This document shows, piece after piece, positions 7,174-16,596 of a DNA stretch of 64,000 nt (within the stretch, counting starts at the first letter, position 1; each line of letters opens with the position of its first letter). This DNA is from Ruminococcus sp. (lineage in GTDB: Bacteria > Bacillota > Clostridia > Oscillospirales > Acutalibacteraceae). The stretch lies in NCBI GenBank assembly GCA_004556705.1, contig SFGA01000001.1, positions 1 through 64,000 of the forward strand, in the 5' to 3' direction. The position numbers were made by a program, and so were the translations under genes. The notes beneath the pieces are model-generated. The model was not told the DNA's origin. It searched no databases and was given only the letters and a program-made list of their open reading frames with translations.

Positions 7174-8592
7174 ATGGTCGAGGCTTATAAGCGTGCGGCG
7201 CAGGTCGTTCCCTCGGAACGCCAACTGAATTGGCAAAAGCTTGAATTTTATGCATTTTGTCATTTTGGTATGAATACATTTACAGGCAAGGAATGGGGCG
7301 ACGGCAAGGCATCTCCCGAGCTGTTTAATCCTACTGATTTTGATGCTGAACAATGGGCGAAGGCTATCAAAGACGGTGGAATGAGCGCTATGATTTTGAC
7401 CTGTAAGCACCATGACGGTTTCTGCCTTTGGCCGAGTGCATATACCGATTACAGCGTAAAAGCAAGCCCGTTCAAGAACGGCAACGGCGACGTTGTTAAA
7501 GAGGTTTCCGACGCTTGCAGAAAATACGGCTTGAAATTCGGTATTTATCTCTCTCCGTGGGACAGACATGAGGAAAGCTACGGCAAGGGCGAAGAATATA
7601 ACGAATACTATAAAAATCAGTTGAGAGAGCTTCTCACGAACTACGGCGATATTTTCTGCATTTGGCTTGACGGTGCGTGCGGAGAGGGCAAAAACGGCAA
7701 GGTACAGGAGTACGATTGGCCCGGCTATTATAAGGTTATGCGTGAGCTTCAGCCCAATGCCACAATCAACGTTTGCGGCCCTGACGTTCGTTGGGTAGGT
7801 AATGAGGCAGGCGTCGGCAGAGAGAGCGAATGGAGCGTTGTACCGTCTTATTATTCTATTAACGAATTTACCGCTGAAAACTCTCAAAAAGAGGATAACA
7901 AGAAATTCCGCAAGAGCCACAGCCGGATGATTATGGATATGGGCTCAAGAAAGGTGATAGCCGATGCAGACGAGCTTATTTGGTATCCGTCCGAGGTTGA
8001 CGTTTCGATAAGACCGGGTTGGTTCTTCCATGAGAGCGAAAACTACAAACAAAAATCACTTAAAAAGCTGATGAAAATCTATTTAAGCTCTGTCGGAAAT
8101 AACTCGACTTTGCTTTTGAACATTCCGCCCGATAAGACGGGTAAAATCTATGAAACCGACGTGCTTTTGCTCGACAGCTTCAGACGCACGCTTAAAAGAC
8201 GCTTCCCGAATGACCTTTTGAAAAATGCAAAGGTAACAGCTTCGTCAAACAGCGAAAATGCAAAGAATATAATTTCCTCCGACGATACTCTTTTCTGGCA
8301 GGCTGACGAAAAGGACGAAAAGCCCGAAATTGTATTTGAATTCCCCGAAAAGACGGAATTTGACGCACTTGTGTTGCAGGAAAATATCGCAACGGGTCAG
8401 CAGATAGAGAAGTTTTCGGTTTATATCGAGCAGTTTGGCACTTGGAGAAAAATTTCCAAGAAAACTGTAATCGGATATAAGAAAATTATCACCTTCAAAA
8501 GACCTAAAAAGACGAAGAAAATTAAAATCAGAATTGACTCATACAGAGTTAAATGTACGCTCAACAGAGTAGAAGCGCACAAATCGGAGTAA
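7174..8592 (+). CDS. GH29-family alpha-L-fucosidase
   Basis: It hydrolyses alpha-linked L-fucose from oligosaccharides by a retaining mechanism. In 472 residues the catalytic barrel fills about 10-340: YAFCHFGMNTFTGKEWG (26-42), CKHHDGFCLWPS (77-88), the nucleophile Asp166 in FCIWLDGACGEG and the acceptor-site region EWSVVPSYYS. The remaining 120 residues look like a small beta-sandwich of F5/8 type (NAKVTASSNSENAKNIISSD). The compact form and the LDGACGEG context suggest the GH29-B group, which prefers branched alpha-1,3/1,4-fucosylated substrates. That is inference. No signal peptide, so it is intracellular. The Shine-Dalgarno is weak (AGCAGGTG). It heads a run of close-packed genes to 11.65 kb. 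Confidence 0.92.
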   Translation: MVEAYKRAAQVVPSERQLNWQKLEFYAFCHFGMNTFTGKEWGDGKASPELFNPTDFDAEQWAKAIKDGGMSAMILTCKHHDGFCLWPSAYTDYSVKASPFKNGNGDVVKEVSDACRKYGLKFGIYLSPWDRHEESYGKGEEYNEYYKNQLRELLTNYGDIFCIWLDGACGEGKNGKVQEYDWPGYYKVMRELQPNATINVCGPDVRWVGNEAGVGRESEWSVVPSYYSINEFTAENSQKEDNKKFRKSHSRMIMDMGSRKVIADADELIWYPSEVDVSIRPGWFFHESENYKQKSLKKLMKIYLSSVGNNSTLLLNIPPDKTGKIYETDVLLLDSFRRTLKRRFPNDLLKNAKVTASSNSENAKNIISSDDTLFWQADEKDEKPEIVFEFPEKTEFDALVLQENIATGQQIEKFSVYIEQFGTWRKISKKTVIGYKKIITFKRPKKTKKIKIRIDSYRVKCTLNRVEAHKSE

Positions 8593-8593
8593 T

Positions 8594-9595
8594 ATGATAC
8601 TTACATTCCCCACATTTTACCGAGATTTCAAATGTATAGCAAATCGTTGTACGGACAGCTGCTGTATCGGCTGGGAGATTGATATTGACTCGGCTGCATA
8701 CGATAAATATAGGCTTATGCCAGAAAGTTTTCAAAAAAACATTGCCGTATGCGACGGCGTGGCGCATTTTGTGTTAACACAGGATGAGCGTTGCCCGTTT
8801 CTCCAAAAGGACGGACTTTGTAAAATCATTCTCGAACATTCGGAGAATATGCTTTGTGATATATGCCGTGAGCATCCGAGGTTTTACGAGTGGTATGGAA
8901 ATTATAAAGACGCAGGAGTCGGACTTTGTTGTGAAGAAGCGGTAAGGCTGTTGCTTGAAAGCGATAAACCGCTTGAATATGAGACTGTTGAAACGCAGGA
9001 AATTTCCGACGACGATACGCCCGAAGATATTTGCAAAAGTGTTTTTGAGCTTAGGAAAAGTCTGTTTTCGATTATCAATGACCGCAGTTTAACGCTTTCT
9101 GACAGAATAGAAAGGTGCTTTTTGAAAATCGGTGCGAAAGACGTTATTGCGCCGTGCTCTGCCGATGAATTCTTTGCGGAATGTGTTGAAATCGCAAAGG
9201 AAATGTCGCCGTTTGACGAATTGTGGGAAAAGTATATTTTGCGCCTTGAAGCGTTGGACTTTCAAGAGGTAAAGGAACGCATTAACAAGGCATTGTCGGA
9301 AAATCAAATACGCTATGAAAAATCGCTCTCGTATTTTGTTTTCAGACATTTTGTAAAGGCTTGCTTTGACGGAGATTTGCTTTCACATTTCAAGTTTGCG
9401 GTGATTATGACGATTTTTGAAATGCTTATCGATTGTGTGAATGGCGATTTGCTTTTTAACACACGTTATTTGTCGAAGCAGATTGAGTATTCCGAAGAAA
9501 ACATTGACGCACTTACAGACGAGTGCTACTTCAATGCATTGATAAGCGAAAATAACATTCTCGCTTTTCTCAACGAATTATTTAACGGAGGGTAA
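8594..9595 (+). CDS. FliB/YkgJ-like cysteine-rich protein (annotated as flagellin lysine-N-methylase in relatives)
   Basis: The N-terminal half carries the Cys cluster of this family: C14, C19, C23 and C24 (FKCIANRCTDSCCIGWEID), then RCPFLQKDGLCKI, CDICREHPRFYEW and GLCCEEAVRLLL. This pattern is thought to bind iron-sulfur or zinc. Some members (FliB of Salmonella) methylate lysines of flagellin. No flagellar gene is present in this window, so that role is doubtful here and the true substrate is unknown. The C-terminal 180 residues are mostly helical and unrecognised. It starts one base after the fucosidase stop with CGGAG upstream, so the two genes are translated from the same message. Confidence 0.75.
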   Translation: MILTFPTFYRDFKCIANRCTDSCCIGWEIDIDSAAYDKYRLMPESFQKNIAVCDGVAHFVLTQDERCPFLQKDGLCKIILEHSENMLCDICREHPRFYEWYGNYKDAGVGLCCEEAVRLLLESDKPLEYETVETQEISDDDTPEDICKSVFELRKSLFSIINDRSLTLSDRIERCFLKIGAKDVIAPCSADEFFAECVEIAKEMSPFDELWEKYILRLEALDFQEVKERINKALSENQIRYEKSLSYFVFRHFVKACFDGDLLSHFKFAVIMTIFEMLIDCVNGDLLFNTRYLSKQIEYSEENIDALTDECYFNALISENNILAFLNELFNGG

Positions 9596-9597
9596 TT

Positions 9598-10509
9598 ATG
9601 AAAAAAGGGGTTAAGATTTTTATAATCGTTTTGGTGCTGATACTTGTTGCGGCGGCGATAACGGCGTTTTTGCTTTTAAGATATTATCCGCATTACAAAG
9701 CTGAAAAGAAGCCCGCACAGTTTACGGACATCAAGGAAGTTGACGAACCTATCAGGGTTATGAGCGCAAATCTGCGCTGCATAAATCCGCACGATACGGG
9801 TAAGAAAAGCTGGTTCTACCGTGCCGATCTTATAATTAAAAACATTGAGAACAACAAGCCGTCGATAATCGGCTTCCAGGAGGCTACAAAGTGGCAGTAC
9901 GCATATCTCAAGGATTGCCTCACGGACTTCGATTCGGTTATTACATACCGTGACGAGTCGACATTTTCCGAGGGCTGCCCGATTTTCTACCGTACGGATA
10001 TGTACGACCTTGTGGACAAGGGCTCTTTCTGGCTTTCGGAAACTCCCGAGGTAATGAGCAAGGACTGGAACTCAAAATGTTACAGAATTTGCAGCTATGT
10101 CATTCTCAAAGAAAAATCAACCGAAAAGGAATTTGTCGTTTTCAACACACATCTTGACCATGTCAGTGACGAGGCAAGAATAAACGGCATAGGCGTTGTG
10201 CTCGACAAAATTTCACAGTTCGGTTCGCTGCCGAGTATGATTATGGGCGATTTCAACGCCGAAGAGGGAAGCGTAACCTATGAAAATGTTACAAAGGATT
10301 TCCTTGACGCAAGGTATCAGGTTGACAACGCAGTTGACTCCTGCACTTATCAGAATTTCGGCAAGGAGCTTGACAGAAACCGTATCGACTACTTTATGAT
10401 TTCAAAAACAGGCATAAATGTCAAAAGCTATAAGGTCGTAACAGACACCTTTGACGGCGTTTATCCGAGCGACCACTTCCCGTTGCTTGCGGAATTTACA
10501 CTTGTATAA
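9598..10509 (+). CDS. Membrane-anchored endonuclease/exonuclease/phosphatase-fold protein
   Basis: This EEP-superfamily metal-dependent phosphodiesterase is held to the outer face of the membrane by a single helix at residues 6-27. Motifs are in the expected order: RVMSANLRC (about 53-61), GFQEATKW with metal-binding Glu95, VFNTHLDHVSD, MGDFNAEEGS (catalytic Asp/Asn pair), DRNRIDYFMIS and PSDHFPLLAEF with the catalytic His near the end. The family includes nucleases, inositol-polyphosphate phosphatases and sphingomyelinase-like enzymes. Extracellular orientation argues for a phosphodiester or phospholipid substrate outside the cell. It begins two bases after the previous stop, with GGAGGG as Shine-Dalgarno inside the end of that gene. 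Confidence 0.85.
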   Translation: MKKGVKIFIIVLVLILVAAAITAFLLLRYYPHYKAEKKPAQFTDIKEVDEPIRVMSANLRCINPHDTGKKSWFYRADLIIKNIENNKPSIIGFQEATKWQYAYLKDCLTDFDSVITYRDESTFSEGCPIFYRTDMYDLVDKGSFWLSETPEVMSKDWNSKCYRICSYVILKEKSTEKEFVVFNTHLDHVSDEARINGIGVVLDKISQFGSLPSMIMGDFNAEEGSVTYENVTKDFLDARYQVDNAVDSCTYQNFGKELDRNRIDYFMISKTGINVKSYKVVTDTFDGVYPSDHFPLLAEFTLV

Positions 10510-10520
10510 CAGGAGAAAAT

Positions 10521-11654
10521 ATGTCGGAACTTATTGCTACAAAAGAATACCTTTTGAAAGCGGTCGGAGCTGTTATAAATTCGAGGGAAATACCGAAAAT
10601 TCCCGAGGATATTAACCAAGATTTGCTTATGGAGCTTGTTGTTAAAAATTCCTTGCAGGCTATCGGCTATATTGCCTTTGCAAAGCAGGATTTCAAATAT
10701 AACGACAGGCTTGAAAAGTCGTACCGTACAGTCGTTGCCCGTGAAATAAGTCAGCAGGCAGAAGCGGATAGAATAAGAAAAGAATTCTCCGAAAACGGCA
10801 TTGATTTTATATTCTTAAAAGGTTCGCATTTGAAAAAGCTGTATCCTTTGCCCGAATTGAGATTTATGGCGGATATGGACGTGCTTGTTCGATTGAATGA
10901 CGTTGAAAAAGCAAAGGAAATACTGCTCTCGCACGGCTTTGAACAAAAAATGGACAACGGAAAAGACATTGTGCTTACCAAAAAGCCGTTTTTGACCGTT
11001 GAACTTCATAACACTCTGTTTGTCGAAGATTATTATATGTATGATTATTTCCTTTCGGTTTGGGATAAGGCTCAAAAAATCGGCGAACACGAATACGCAA
11101 TGACAGACAGCGATATGTATATCTACACAATGGCACATCTTGCCGAGCATTTTACCACAGGCGGTGCGTGTTTCAGACCGACTATGGATATTTATTTAAT
11201 GTGTGAAAAAATGTCGGAGACACTTGACTTTTCATATATAGAAAAAGAGTTCCAAAAGCTCTCGCTTGAGGATTTCGCAAAGAAAATCGAAGCGGTGTCA
11301 AAGCAGATGTTTTCAGAGTGCAAGAAAGACCAATCACTTGAAATCACAGAGAATTTTATAGTTTTAGGGCCTCCCGTTAAAAATACGGGAGTTGCGAATT
11401 CAGACGGCAAAAAGCGTTCAAAGGGACAGAAGATTTTCAAGTCATTATTTCCGTCGTTCAGACACATGAAATTGCTTTTCCCTGTACTGAAAAAAGCACC
11501 TGTTCTTTTGCCGCTGTTTTGGATTGTTCGACTTGTTGAACGAGTGTTTAGTAAAACCGCAAGAGATAAGTTTTCAAAAATCAAGTCTGCCGACAAAAAA
11601 GACATTGAAATAATGGAAAAAATTTACAGATATTCAGGAATAAAAAAGATATAA
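10521..11654 (+). CDS. Nucleotidyltransferase-family protein (PF14907-type)
   Basis: The 377 residues resemble the uncharacterised nucleotidyltransferase group often associated with polysaccharide loci. FIFLKGSHLKKLYPLPELRF (about 97-116) is followed by MADMDVLVRLNDVEKAKEIL, whose DMDVLV supplies the acidic metal-binding pair, and then by FLTVELHNTLFVEDYYMYDY. The C-terminal 100 residues are basic with a hydrophobic patch near LLFPVLKKAPVLLPLFWIV that could touch the membrane. Reaction and substrate are unknown. Last gene of the run starting at 7174, followed by a terminator. AGGAG lies upstream of the ATG. Confidence 0.7.
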   Translation: MSELIATKEYLLKAVGAVINSREIPKIPEDINQDLLMELVVKNSLQAIGYIAFAKQDFKYNDRLEKSYRTVVAREISQQAEADRIRKEFSENGIDFIFLKGSHLKKLYPLPELRFMADMDVLVRLNDVEKAKEILLSHGFEQKMDNGKDIVLTKKPFLTVELHNTLFVEDYYMYDYFLSVWDKAQKIGEHEYAMTDSDMYIYTMAHLAEHFTTGGACFRPTMDIYLMCEKMSETLDFSYIEKEFQKLSLEDFAKKIEAVSKQMFSECKKDQSLEITENFIVLGPPVKNTGVANSDGKKRSKGQKIFKSLFPSFRHMKLLFPVLKKAPVLLPLFWIVRLVERVFSKTARDKFSKIKSADKKDIEIMEKIYRYSGIKKI

Positions 11655-11657
11655 CAT

Positions 11658-11706
11658 AACCCCCGAGTATATCCGATAAAGATATATTCAGGGGCTGATT
11701 TTTTTA
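11658..11706. terminator. Terminator between convergent genes
   Basis: ACCCCCGAGTATATC and GATATATTCAGGGG form a stem with one bulge around CGATAAA, followed after four bases by TTTTTTT. The convergent gene ends 14 bases further on and may use it too. Confidence 0.75.
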
Positions 11707-11719
11707 TTAAACTTTATAT

Positions 11720-12577
11720 TTACGCCAAGCCGAGATATTCCTCAAGGCATTGATTCTTTTCTTTCATTTCTTTTGCGGCTTGTGTTCCGACATATCGCCA
11801 ATGCCAAGGCTCAAAATTCATACCGGTTATAGCCGTTTTGTCCTCCGGATAGCGAAGAATAAAGCCGTAATTGTGTGCGTTTTCGCAAAGCCACTTGTAC
11901 TCTTTTGTGTTGATAAAATCCGAGCTTGCGCTGACAATATCCATTGCAAGACCTGCGTTGTGCTCGCTGCAACCTGCCGGAAGCACTTGTGCACTTGCTT
12001 TTTGATTTGCTTCCTCTGCCGATATTCCTTGATTTACATAGAAATTAACTTTTCTGTTGTAATTTGTTTCTTGAAGTGCATAGGAATGATAGCCTGAATA
12101 GGGAGTGAGTACGCAGCCCGAAAGCTTTGCCGCCGCATACATTTCGGCATAACGCTCGCTTACTCTTGAATCAAGCTGTATATTACTGCCGTTTATTGCA
12201 TTTGAAAGGGTCGGAGCGTAAGAGTCGGGAAGCGGATATTTTGTGTTTATTATCGCAAGATTCCACTTTTCCGCATCTGTTATCGGAATTATCGTAGCAG
12301 GCTTCTTTTCGGCAGTCTTTGTTTCGGGAACTGCTTGAGGCTCTTCGCTAACAGGCTCTGTCTGCGGCTCTGTTTGAGGTTCGGTTGTCTGCGCCTCTTG
12401 ATTTTCCGATGAATTTTCGGTTTGATTGCGGTCGTACAGCTTTATTTTCGGAGTGGTGTCTCCGACGGATTTATATAAAATGATAAGCGGTACCATAATT
12501 ACCGCAAGAATAACAAGCAATATAATTTTTGTGCGTAACGTTCTTTTAGAAATACCTTTTTTATTATTGTTTTCCAT
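11720..12577 (-). CDS. M15B D-alanyl-D-alanine carboxypeptidase (VanY-like), membrane-anchored
   Basis: It trims the terminal D-alanine of peptidoglycan stem peptides outside the cell. In 285 residues there is a cytoplasmic basic start, one membrane helix at about 17-35, a linker of repeated TEPQTE/PVSEEPQ at 62-92 that probably spans the wall, and the peptidase domain from about 100. Zinc and catalytic residues are visible: His206 and Asp213 in SEHNAGLAMD, Glu256 and His259 in EPWHWRY. GYHSYALQETNYNR (162-175) is also typical. The wall-modifying role follows from the family. Nothing in the neighbourhood suggests vancomycin resistance. Monocistronic. Confidence 0.92.
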   Translation of the reverse strand: MENNNKKGISKRTLRTKIILLVILAVIMVPLIILYKSVGDTTPKIKLYDRNQTENSSENQEAQTTEPQTEPQTEPVSEEPQAVPETKTAEKKPATIIPITDAEKWNLAIINTKYPLPDSYAPTLSNAINGSNIQLDSRVSERYAEMYAAAKLSGCVLTPYSGYHSYALQETNYNRKVNFYVNQGISAEEANQKASAQVLPAGCSEHNAGLAMDIVSASSDFINTKEYKWLCENAHNYGFILRYPEDKTAITGMNFEPWHWRYVGTQAAKEMKEKNQCLEEYLGLA

Positions 12578-12665
12578 GTCCTTTGCCTTTCACAAGTGAA
12601 TGAATATATTTTATTCAATTTATCTGCCGTTGTCAATTCAAATATAATAGTATATTGATTTATTA

Positions 12666-12694
12666 TCGACAAATGTAAATAAATGTGGTAGAAT
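12666..12694 (+). promoter_or_regulatory. Promoter of the M28 peptidase gene
   Basis: TCGACA (12666-12671), 17 bases, TAGAAT (12689-12694). The start codon follows 40 bases later with AGGAGTG upstream. Confidence 0.6.
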
Positions 12695-12733
12695 ATATTC
12701 GTTTATTTTTTTTAAGATAGGAGTGTAGCTTTA

Positions 12734-13990
12734 ATGAAAGCAAGTGAAAGTAATTCAAATTATCCGTCACGTCTCCGTGAAATGACGAACTATGCGTTGC
12801 GTGAGGTTAAAAAGGTTTGCAGCGAGATAGGTCCTCGTGAATCCGGAGAGGAGAGCGAGAGAAAGGCTCAGTCTTATGTTGCGGAATCAATGAAAAACGT
12901 CTGCGACAGTGTTGAAATAGAGGATTTTGAAGTTCATCCCAAGGCATTTATGAGCTGGGTTGTTATTGACGTTGTGCTTATGCTTATATCGATTATCTGC
13001 CTTTTGTTAAAGCAGTTCAATGCGATTGAGGCGGCTAATACAGGTCTTGGAATTGCCGCAACGGTATGTACCGTTTTGTCGATAATTTTTATGGTCGGCG
13101 AGTTCCTTTTCTACAAGGAAATGCTTGACCCGTTATTCCCGAAAAGACAGTCCTGCAACGTGGTTTGCACACGTAAGGCTTCGGGCGAAACGAAAAAGAG
13201 AATTGTTTTTGCGGGTCATATCGACTCTGCTTACGAATGGTACTACACGCACCTCGGCGGCGGTAAGCTTCTTGTTAAAATGATTGCGGCTGCGATAGTC
13301 TCAATCGGAATAAACCTCGTGCTTGATATTGTGTCATTCTTTAATGTTCCGCATTGGCTTAACATTGTAATTATCGTGCTTGCATTTGTTACGGCTGTAC
13401 CGGTAGCCCTTGCTTCAATCTTTGTAAACTGGAAGCTTGTAGTTCCCGGCGCAAACGATAACCTTACGGGCGTTTTCGCTTCAATGGCTGTTATTCGCTA
13501 TATGGAGGCAAACGATATTCGCTTTGAGCACACGGACGTTGTTGCAATTTCGACAGGCTGCGAGGAATGTGGTTTGAGAGGTGCGAGAGCTTACGCTAAA
13601 AAGCACGCAAACGACGGAATTGAAACGGTTGCGATTGCGGTTGACACTCTTAAAGATTATGACTTTATGGGCGTATATAACAAGGATATGAGCGGTACCG
13701 TAACGCTTGACAGTCAGGTTTCCGCTATGGTTAAAAAGGCAAGCGAAAATGCAGGCTTAAATCTTCCCTATGCAAAGGTTTTCTTCGGCTCCTCCGATGC
13801 TGCGGCTATGCAGCAGGGCGGACTCAAGGCTTCTGCTCTTGCGGCTATGGACCCGACTCCCGCAAGCTATTATCATACAAGAGACGACAAACCCGATATT
13901 CTTGAGCCGAAAACGGTTGAAGCGGGTATCAATGTTCTTCTTGAAACGGCATTCTTGTATGACAGCGAGGGATTAAAGGATACTTATTAA
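12734..13990 (+). CDS. Membrane-embedded M28-family zinc aminopeptidase
   Basis: The M28 fold is interrupted by membrane helices, as in a small group of clostridial proteins. Residues 1-70 open the peptidase domain (CSEIGPRESGEESERKA). Two hydrophobic helices fill about 74-93 and 103-123. The first zinc ligand region is GHIDSAYEW (His162, Asp164). Two more helices lie at 184-203 and 208-232. The core then resumes with PGANDNLTGV (Asp242), TGCEECGLRGA (catalytic Glu277/278), VDTLKD and YYHTRDDKPD near 379. All expected zinc ligands are present, so it is probably active. The zinc ligands straddle the second helix pair, so the topology is odd and deserves modelling. Substrate unknown. Confidence 0.85.
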   Translation: MKASESNSNYPSRLREMTNYALREVKKVCSEIGPRESGEESERKAQSYVAESMKNVCDSVEIEDFEVHPKAFMSWVVIDVVLMLISIICLLLKQFNAIEAANTGLGIAATVCTVLSIIFMVGEFLFYKEMLDPLFPKRQSCNVVCTRKASGETKKRIVFAGHIDSAYEWYYTHLGGGKLLVKMIAAAIVSIGINLVLDIVSFFNVPHWLNIVIIVLAFVTAVPVALASIFVNWKLVVPGANDNLTGVFASMAVIRYMEANDIRFEHTDVVAISTGCEECGLRGARAYAKKHANDGIETVAIAVDTLKDYDFMGVYNKDMSGTVTLDSQVSAMVKKASENAGLNLPYAKVFFGSSDAAAMQQGGLKASALAAMDPTPASYYHTRDDKPDILEPKTVEAGINVLLETAFLYDSEGLKDTY

Positions 13991-14067
13991 AAAATAAAAA
14001 TTCCTATTGTTAAATAAGTATAAATTGTGTTATTATTATTTCATAACGCAAAAGAGGATTTGATTGT

Positions 14068-15162
14068 ATGAATTTTTCGTTAAAAAAAGCAATTTCCGTT
14101 ATACTCTGTATTGTTATTACAGCAATGATTTTTGCTTCCTGCACGGCTGAGGATGTTCTCGGCAGTGAAACGGAAGTGCCAAAGGCTGTTACCTCAAAGG
14201 TTGACCTTAATGATTCGAGCTTTGACTTTACCTACGGCGAGCTTAAAACAGTTCTTCCGGCGGATAAGCTCGGTACTCTTTTTGAGGAATATGACAAGCT
14301 TTCAGACGATATAACAATCAAATTGAGCTATAATGAAATAATCACAAGATTCAGCGAGGACGGCTTGTGGGAAAAGGTGCTTGACCTTCTTTCACAGGAG
14401 GAAAAGGACTCTATTAAGGCTAACGAAGCGAGTGTTGTGGAGTATTTTGTCAACAAGATAAACGGCGCAAAAAGTGAAAAGCCTATTACGCAGTACAAAG
14501 AAAGCTTTTGGACAAACGAAGATACAATCAAATTCACGCAGGACGGAAACGATACCGACGGCAAGGTTAAGACTGCGGCGAAATTTTTTGATTATTTCAC
14601 CGAAAAGGGTGCAGGCAAAATACTTCCCAACGCAACAACCGAGAAGGGTGCAGACCTTACAGATATTATGTATCTAAAGGGCTCGGATAAGGCTTGCTCG
14701 CTTACGGCGGACGACGTTGTTTCGGCTGTGAGCTCACTTGCTTACGAAACTCAGACTTATACAGAAAAGGTAACGAACGAAAAGGGTAAGCAAGAGGAAA
14801 AAGAAGTTAAGGTCGTTACGGGAATTACAAGAATTATCACAATAGTTCTTAAAGACGATGCGGCTTCCGTTTTCAAGGCATATTCAATGCACGACAAAAA
14901 GGCGATCCTTGACGAAATGAAAAAGGCTTCTTCGTATTTCACGGTTGACGATTATTCGGTTGAGTTCGACGGCTGTACAATTACAGCAACATTTAATGCC
15001 GTTACGGACAACATACTGTCCACAACCTATGATAAAAATATGAGCGTTTCGACAGTTGTGAACGGAGTCGGAGATCTTGATTATCTCGGAAAACAAGATT
15101 TGACCTTCGATTGCACGGATCGTATGGAATATCACTTCGGCTGGGACGACGAAGCAAAATAA
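14068..15162 (+). CDS. Lipoprotein of unknown function
   Basis: The 364-residue secreted lipoprotein has a signal peptide at about 5-27 (KKAISVILCIVITAMIF) ending in the lipobox FASC. The mature protein is acidic with Thr-rich segments and resembles no family I can name. It contains two stretches that look alike (KLSYNEIITRF and the later DDYSVEFDGCTITATFNA region may be repeated domains, weak). AAAGAGGA lies before the ATG. It has its own strong terminator and no obvious partner. Confidence 0.75.
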   Translation: MNFSLKKAISVILCIVITAMIFASCTAEDVLGSETEVPKAVTSKVDLNDSSFDFTYGELKTVLPADKLGTLFEEYDKLSDDITIKLSYNEIITRFSEDGLWEKVLDLLSQEEKDSIKANEASVVEYFVNKINGAKSEKPITQYKESFWTNEDTIKFTQDGNDTDGKVKTAAKFFDYFTEKGAGKILPNATTEKGADLTDIMYLKGSDKACSLTADDVVSAVSSLAYETQTYTEKVTNEKGKQEEKEVKVVTGITRIITIVLKDDAASVFKAYSMHDKKAILDEMKKASSYFTVDDYSVEFDGCTITATFNAVTDNILSTTYDKNMSVSTVVNGVGDLDYLGKQDLTFDCTDRMEYHFGWDDEAK

Positions 15163-15187
15163 TTAAAGTCACAAGTAAAGTCACAAG

Positions 15188-15216
15188 GCTGCCGAGATTT
15201 CTCGGCGGTCTTTTTT
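15188..15216 (+). terminator. Terminator of the lipoprotein gene
   Basis: GCTGCCGAGA and TCTCGGCGGT form the stem around a two-base TT turn, followed by TTTTTT. Confidence 0.85.
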
Positions 15217-15231
15217 GAATGGAGAAGAATT

Positions 15232-16494
15232 ATGAGAAATAAGGGACAGGATTATTCGATAAAGCAGATTAACCTTTCAAAGAAAACGGGTAACACGGAC
15301 CGGAGCCTTGACTATCTTTTTGAATATTCGATAGTTGACGAGGGCAACGGCTATTTGGGACATCCCGACAGCATATTGCTCAAAAACGGGGATATATTGA
15401 CTTTCTTCCCCGAGGGACACGGCAGAGGCAAGGTGCTTTCTAAGCGAAGCGTTGACGACGGAAAAACCTATCTTGACGGCGACGGTGTTAAAAATCCGCC
15501 TGAAAATTGGGCTCTTTCAAAGGAGACTCCCACAGTTTACAGACTTACCTTCAGCGAGAGAGATTGGGACGATAAACTCATACTTATATGCGGAAACCCG
15601 AAATGGTGGGACGAAAAATCCTCCGTAGGCGGTTTTAACTGCTCTGTTTCCGATGACGAGGGCGAGAGCTTTTCGGAGTTTGAGCTTTTCTTCAAGGGCG
15701 AAATTTATCCGATTGTCGCAATGAGCTCGTTGACAAGGCTTAAAAAAGACGGCAAGTTCATTGATAAATGGATGGGACTTTTCCACGACAAGCATTTTGT
15801 CAATTACAAGACCTTCTTGACCTTTGACGACAACGGCAAAATGAATTGGACAAAGCCCGTACCGTATTTTTCGGCGCATAGAAAAATCGAGAAAAAATCG
15901 CAGATGTGCGAGGTTGAATGTGTGAGAAGCGACGCAGGAAACGGCGACGAGCTTATGCTGATAACGAGAAGCAATTCAAAGAGAGTCAATTCACTTTTGT
16001 CATTTTCAACAGACGAGGGCGAAACCTGGTCGGAACCTGTTTTTGCACCGAGTGCGATAAACGGCGAAAGGCATAAGGCTGATTATCTTCCCGACGGCAG
16101 ATTGTTCATAACTTTCCGTTCGATTGAGAGAGATAAAAAGAAAAATAAAATGTACAGCGAAAAGAAATTCAGAGGCTGGTATTCGGAGGGTTGGATTGCG
16201 TGGGTAGGCACATATGACGACCTCAAAAACGGCAGAGAGGGAGATTACAGAATTAAGGTTGCCCACACCTATCTTCCCGACCAGAAAGAGCCTTGCGTTA
16301 CCGCGAATGCCGATACGGGCTACTGCGGAAACGTTGTTTTGCCTGACGGTACGGTGGTTACCTCATCCTACGGTATTTTCTCAACGGAGGAAAAGGAAAG
16401 CGGTACATACTCGACCGATAAGGGAAAACTCAAGCGCAAAACCTTTATCGTATCGAAGCGAATTAACACAAAGGACGTTGAAAAGCTGTTATAA
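15232..16494 (+). CDS. Sialidase-superfamily (BNR/Asp-box) protein, cytoplasmic
   Basis: A six-bladed beta-propeller of the exo-sialidase type is indicated by three Asp-box-like motifs: SVDDGKTYLD (73-82), SVSDDEGESFSEF (138-150) and SFSTDEGETWSEP (about 270). Conserved-looking HPDSILLKNGDILTFFPEG near 44-62, with an acidic and Arg-rich active-site surface (RLKKDGKFIDKWMGLFHD, LPDGRLFITFRS), supports a glycan hydrolase. There is no signal peptide, unlike classical host-directed sialidases, so it may act on imported oligosaccharides or on another uronic or keto-sugar. Classification beyond the superfamily is not possible by eye. It sits near the GH29/GH127 genes but has no shared promoter with them. 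Confidence 0.75.
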   Translation: MRNKGQDYSIKQINLSKKTGNTDRSLDYLFEYSIVDEGNGYLGHPDSILLKNGDILTFFPEGHGRGKVLSKRSVDDGKTYLDGDGVKNPPENWALSKETPTVYRLTFSERDWDDKLILICGNPKWWDEKSSVGGFNCSVSDDEGESFSEFELFFKGEIYPIVAMSSLTRLKKDGKFIDKWMGLFHDKHFVNYKTFLTFDDNGKMNWTKPVPYFSAHRKIEKKSQMCEVECVRSDAGNGDELMLITRSNSKRVNSLLSFSTDEGETWSEPVFAPSAINGERHKADYLPDGRLFITFRSIERDKKKNKMYSEKKFRGWYSEGWIAWVGTYDDLKNGREGDYRIKVAHTYLPDQKEPCVTANADTGYCGNVVLPDGTVVTSSYGIFSTEEKESGTYSTDKGKLKRKTFIVSKRINTKDVEKLL

Positions 16495-16596
16495 TTGTCT
16501 GTCAATGTGAGAAACTGTGACATTTATATTAAATTTTGATAGTATAATAGGTACAGTGCTTGGAAATTTTTTCCGAAATAAAAATAAAAGGGCGGT

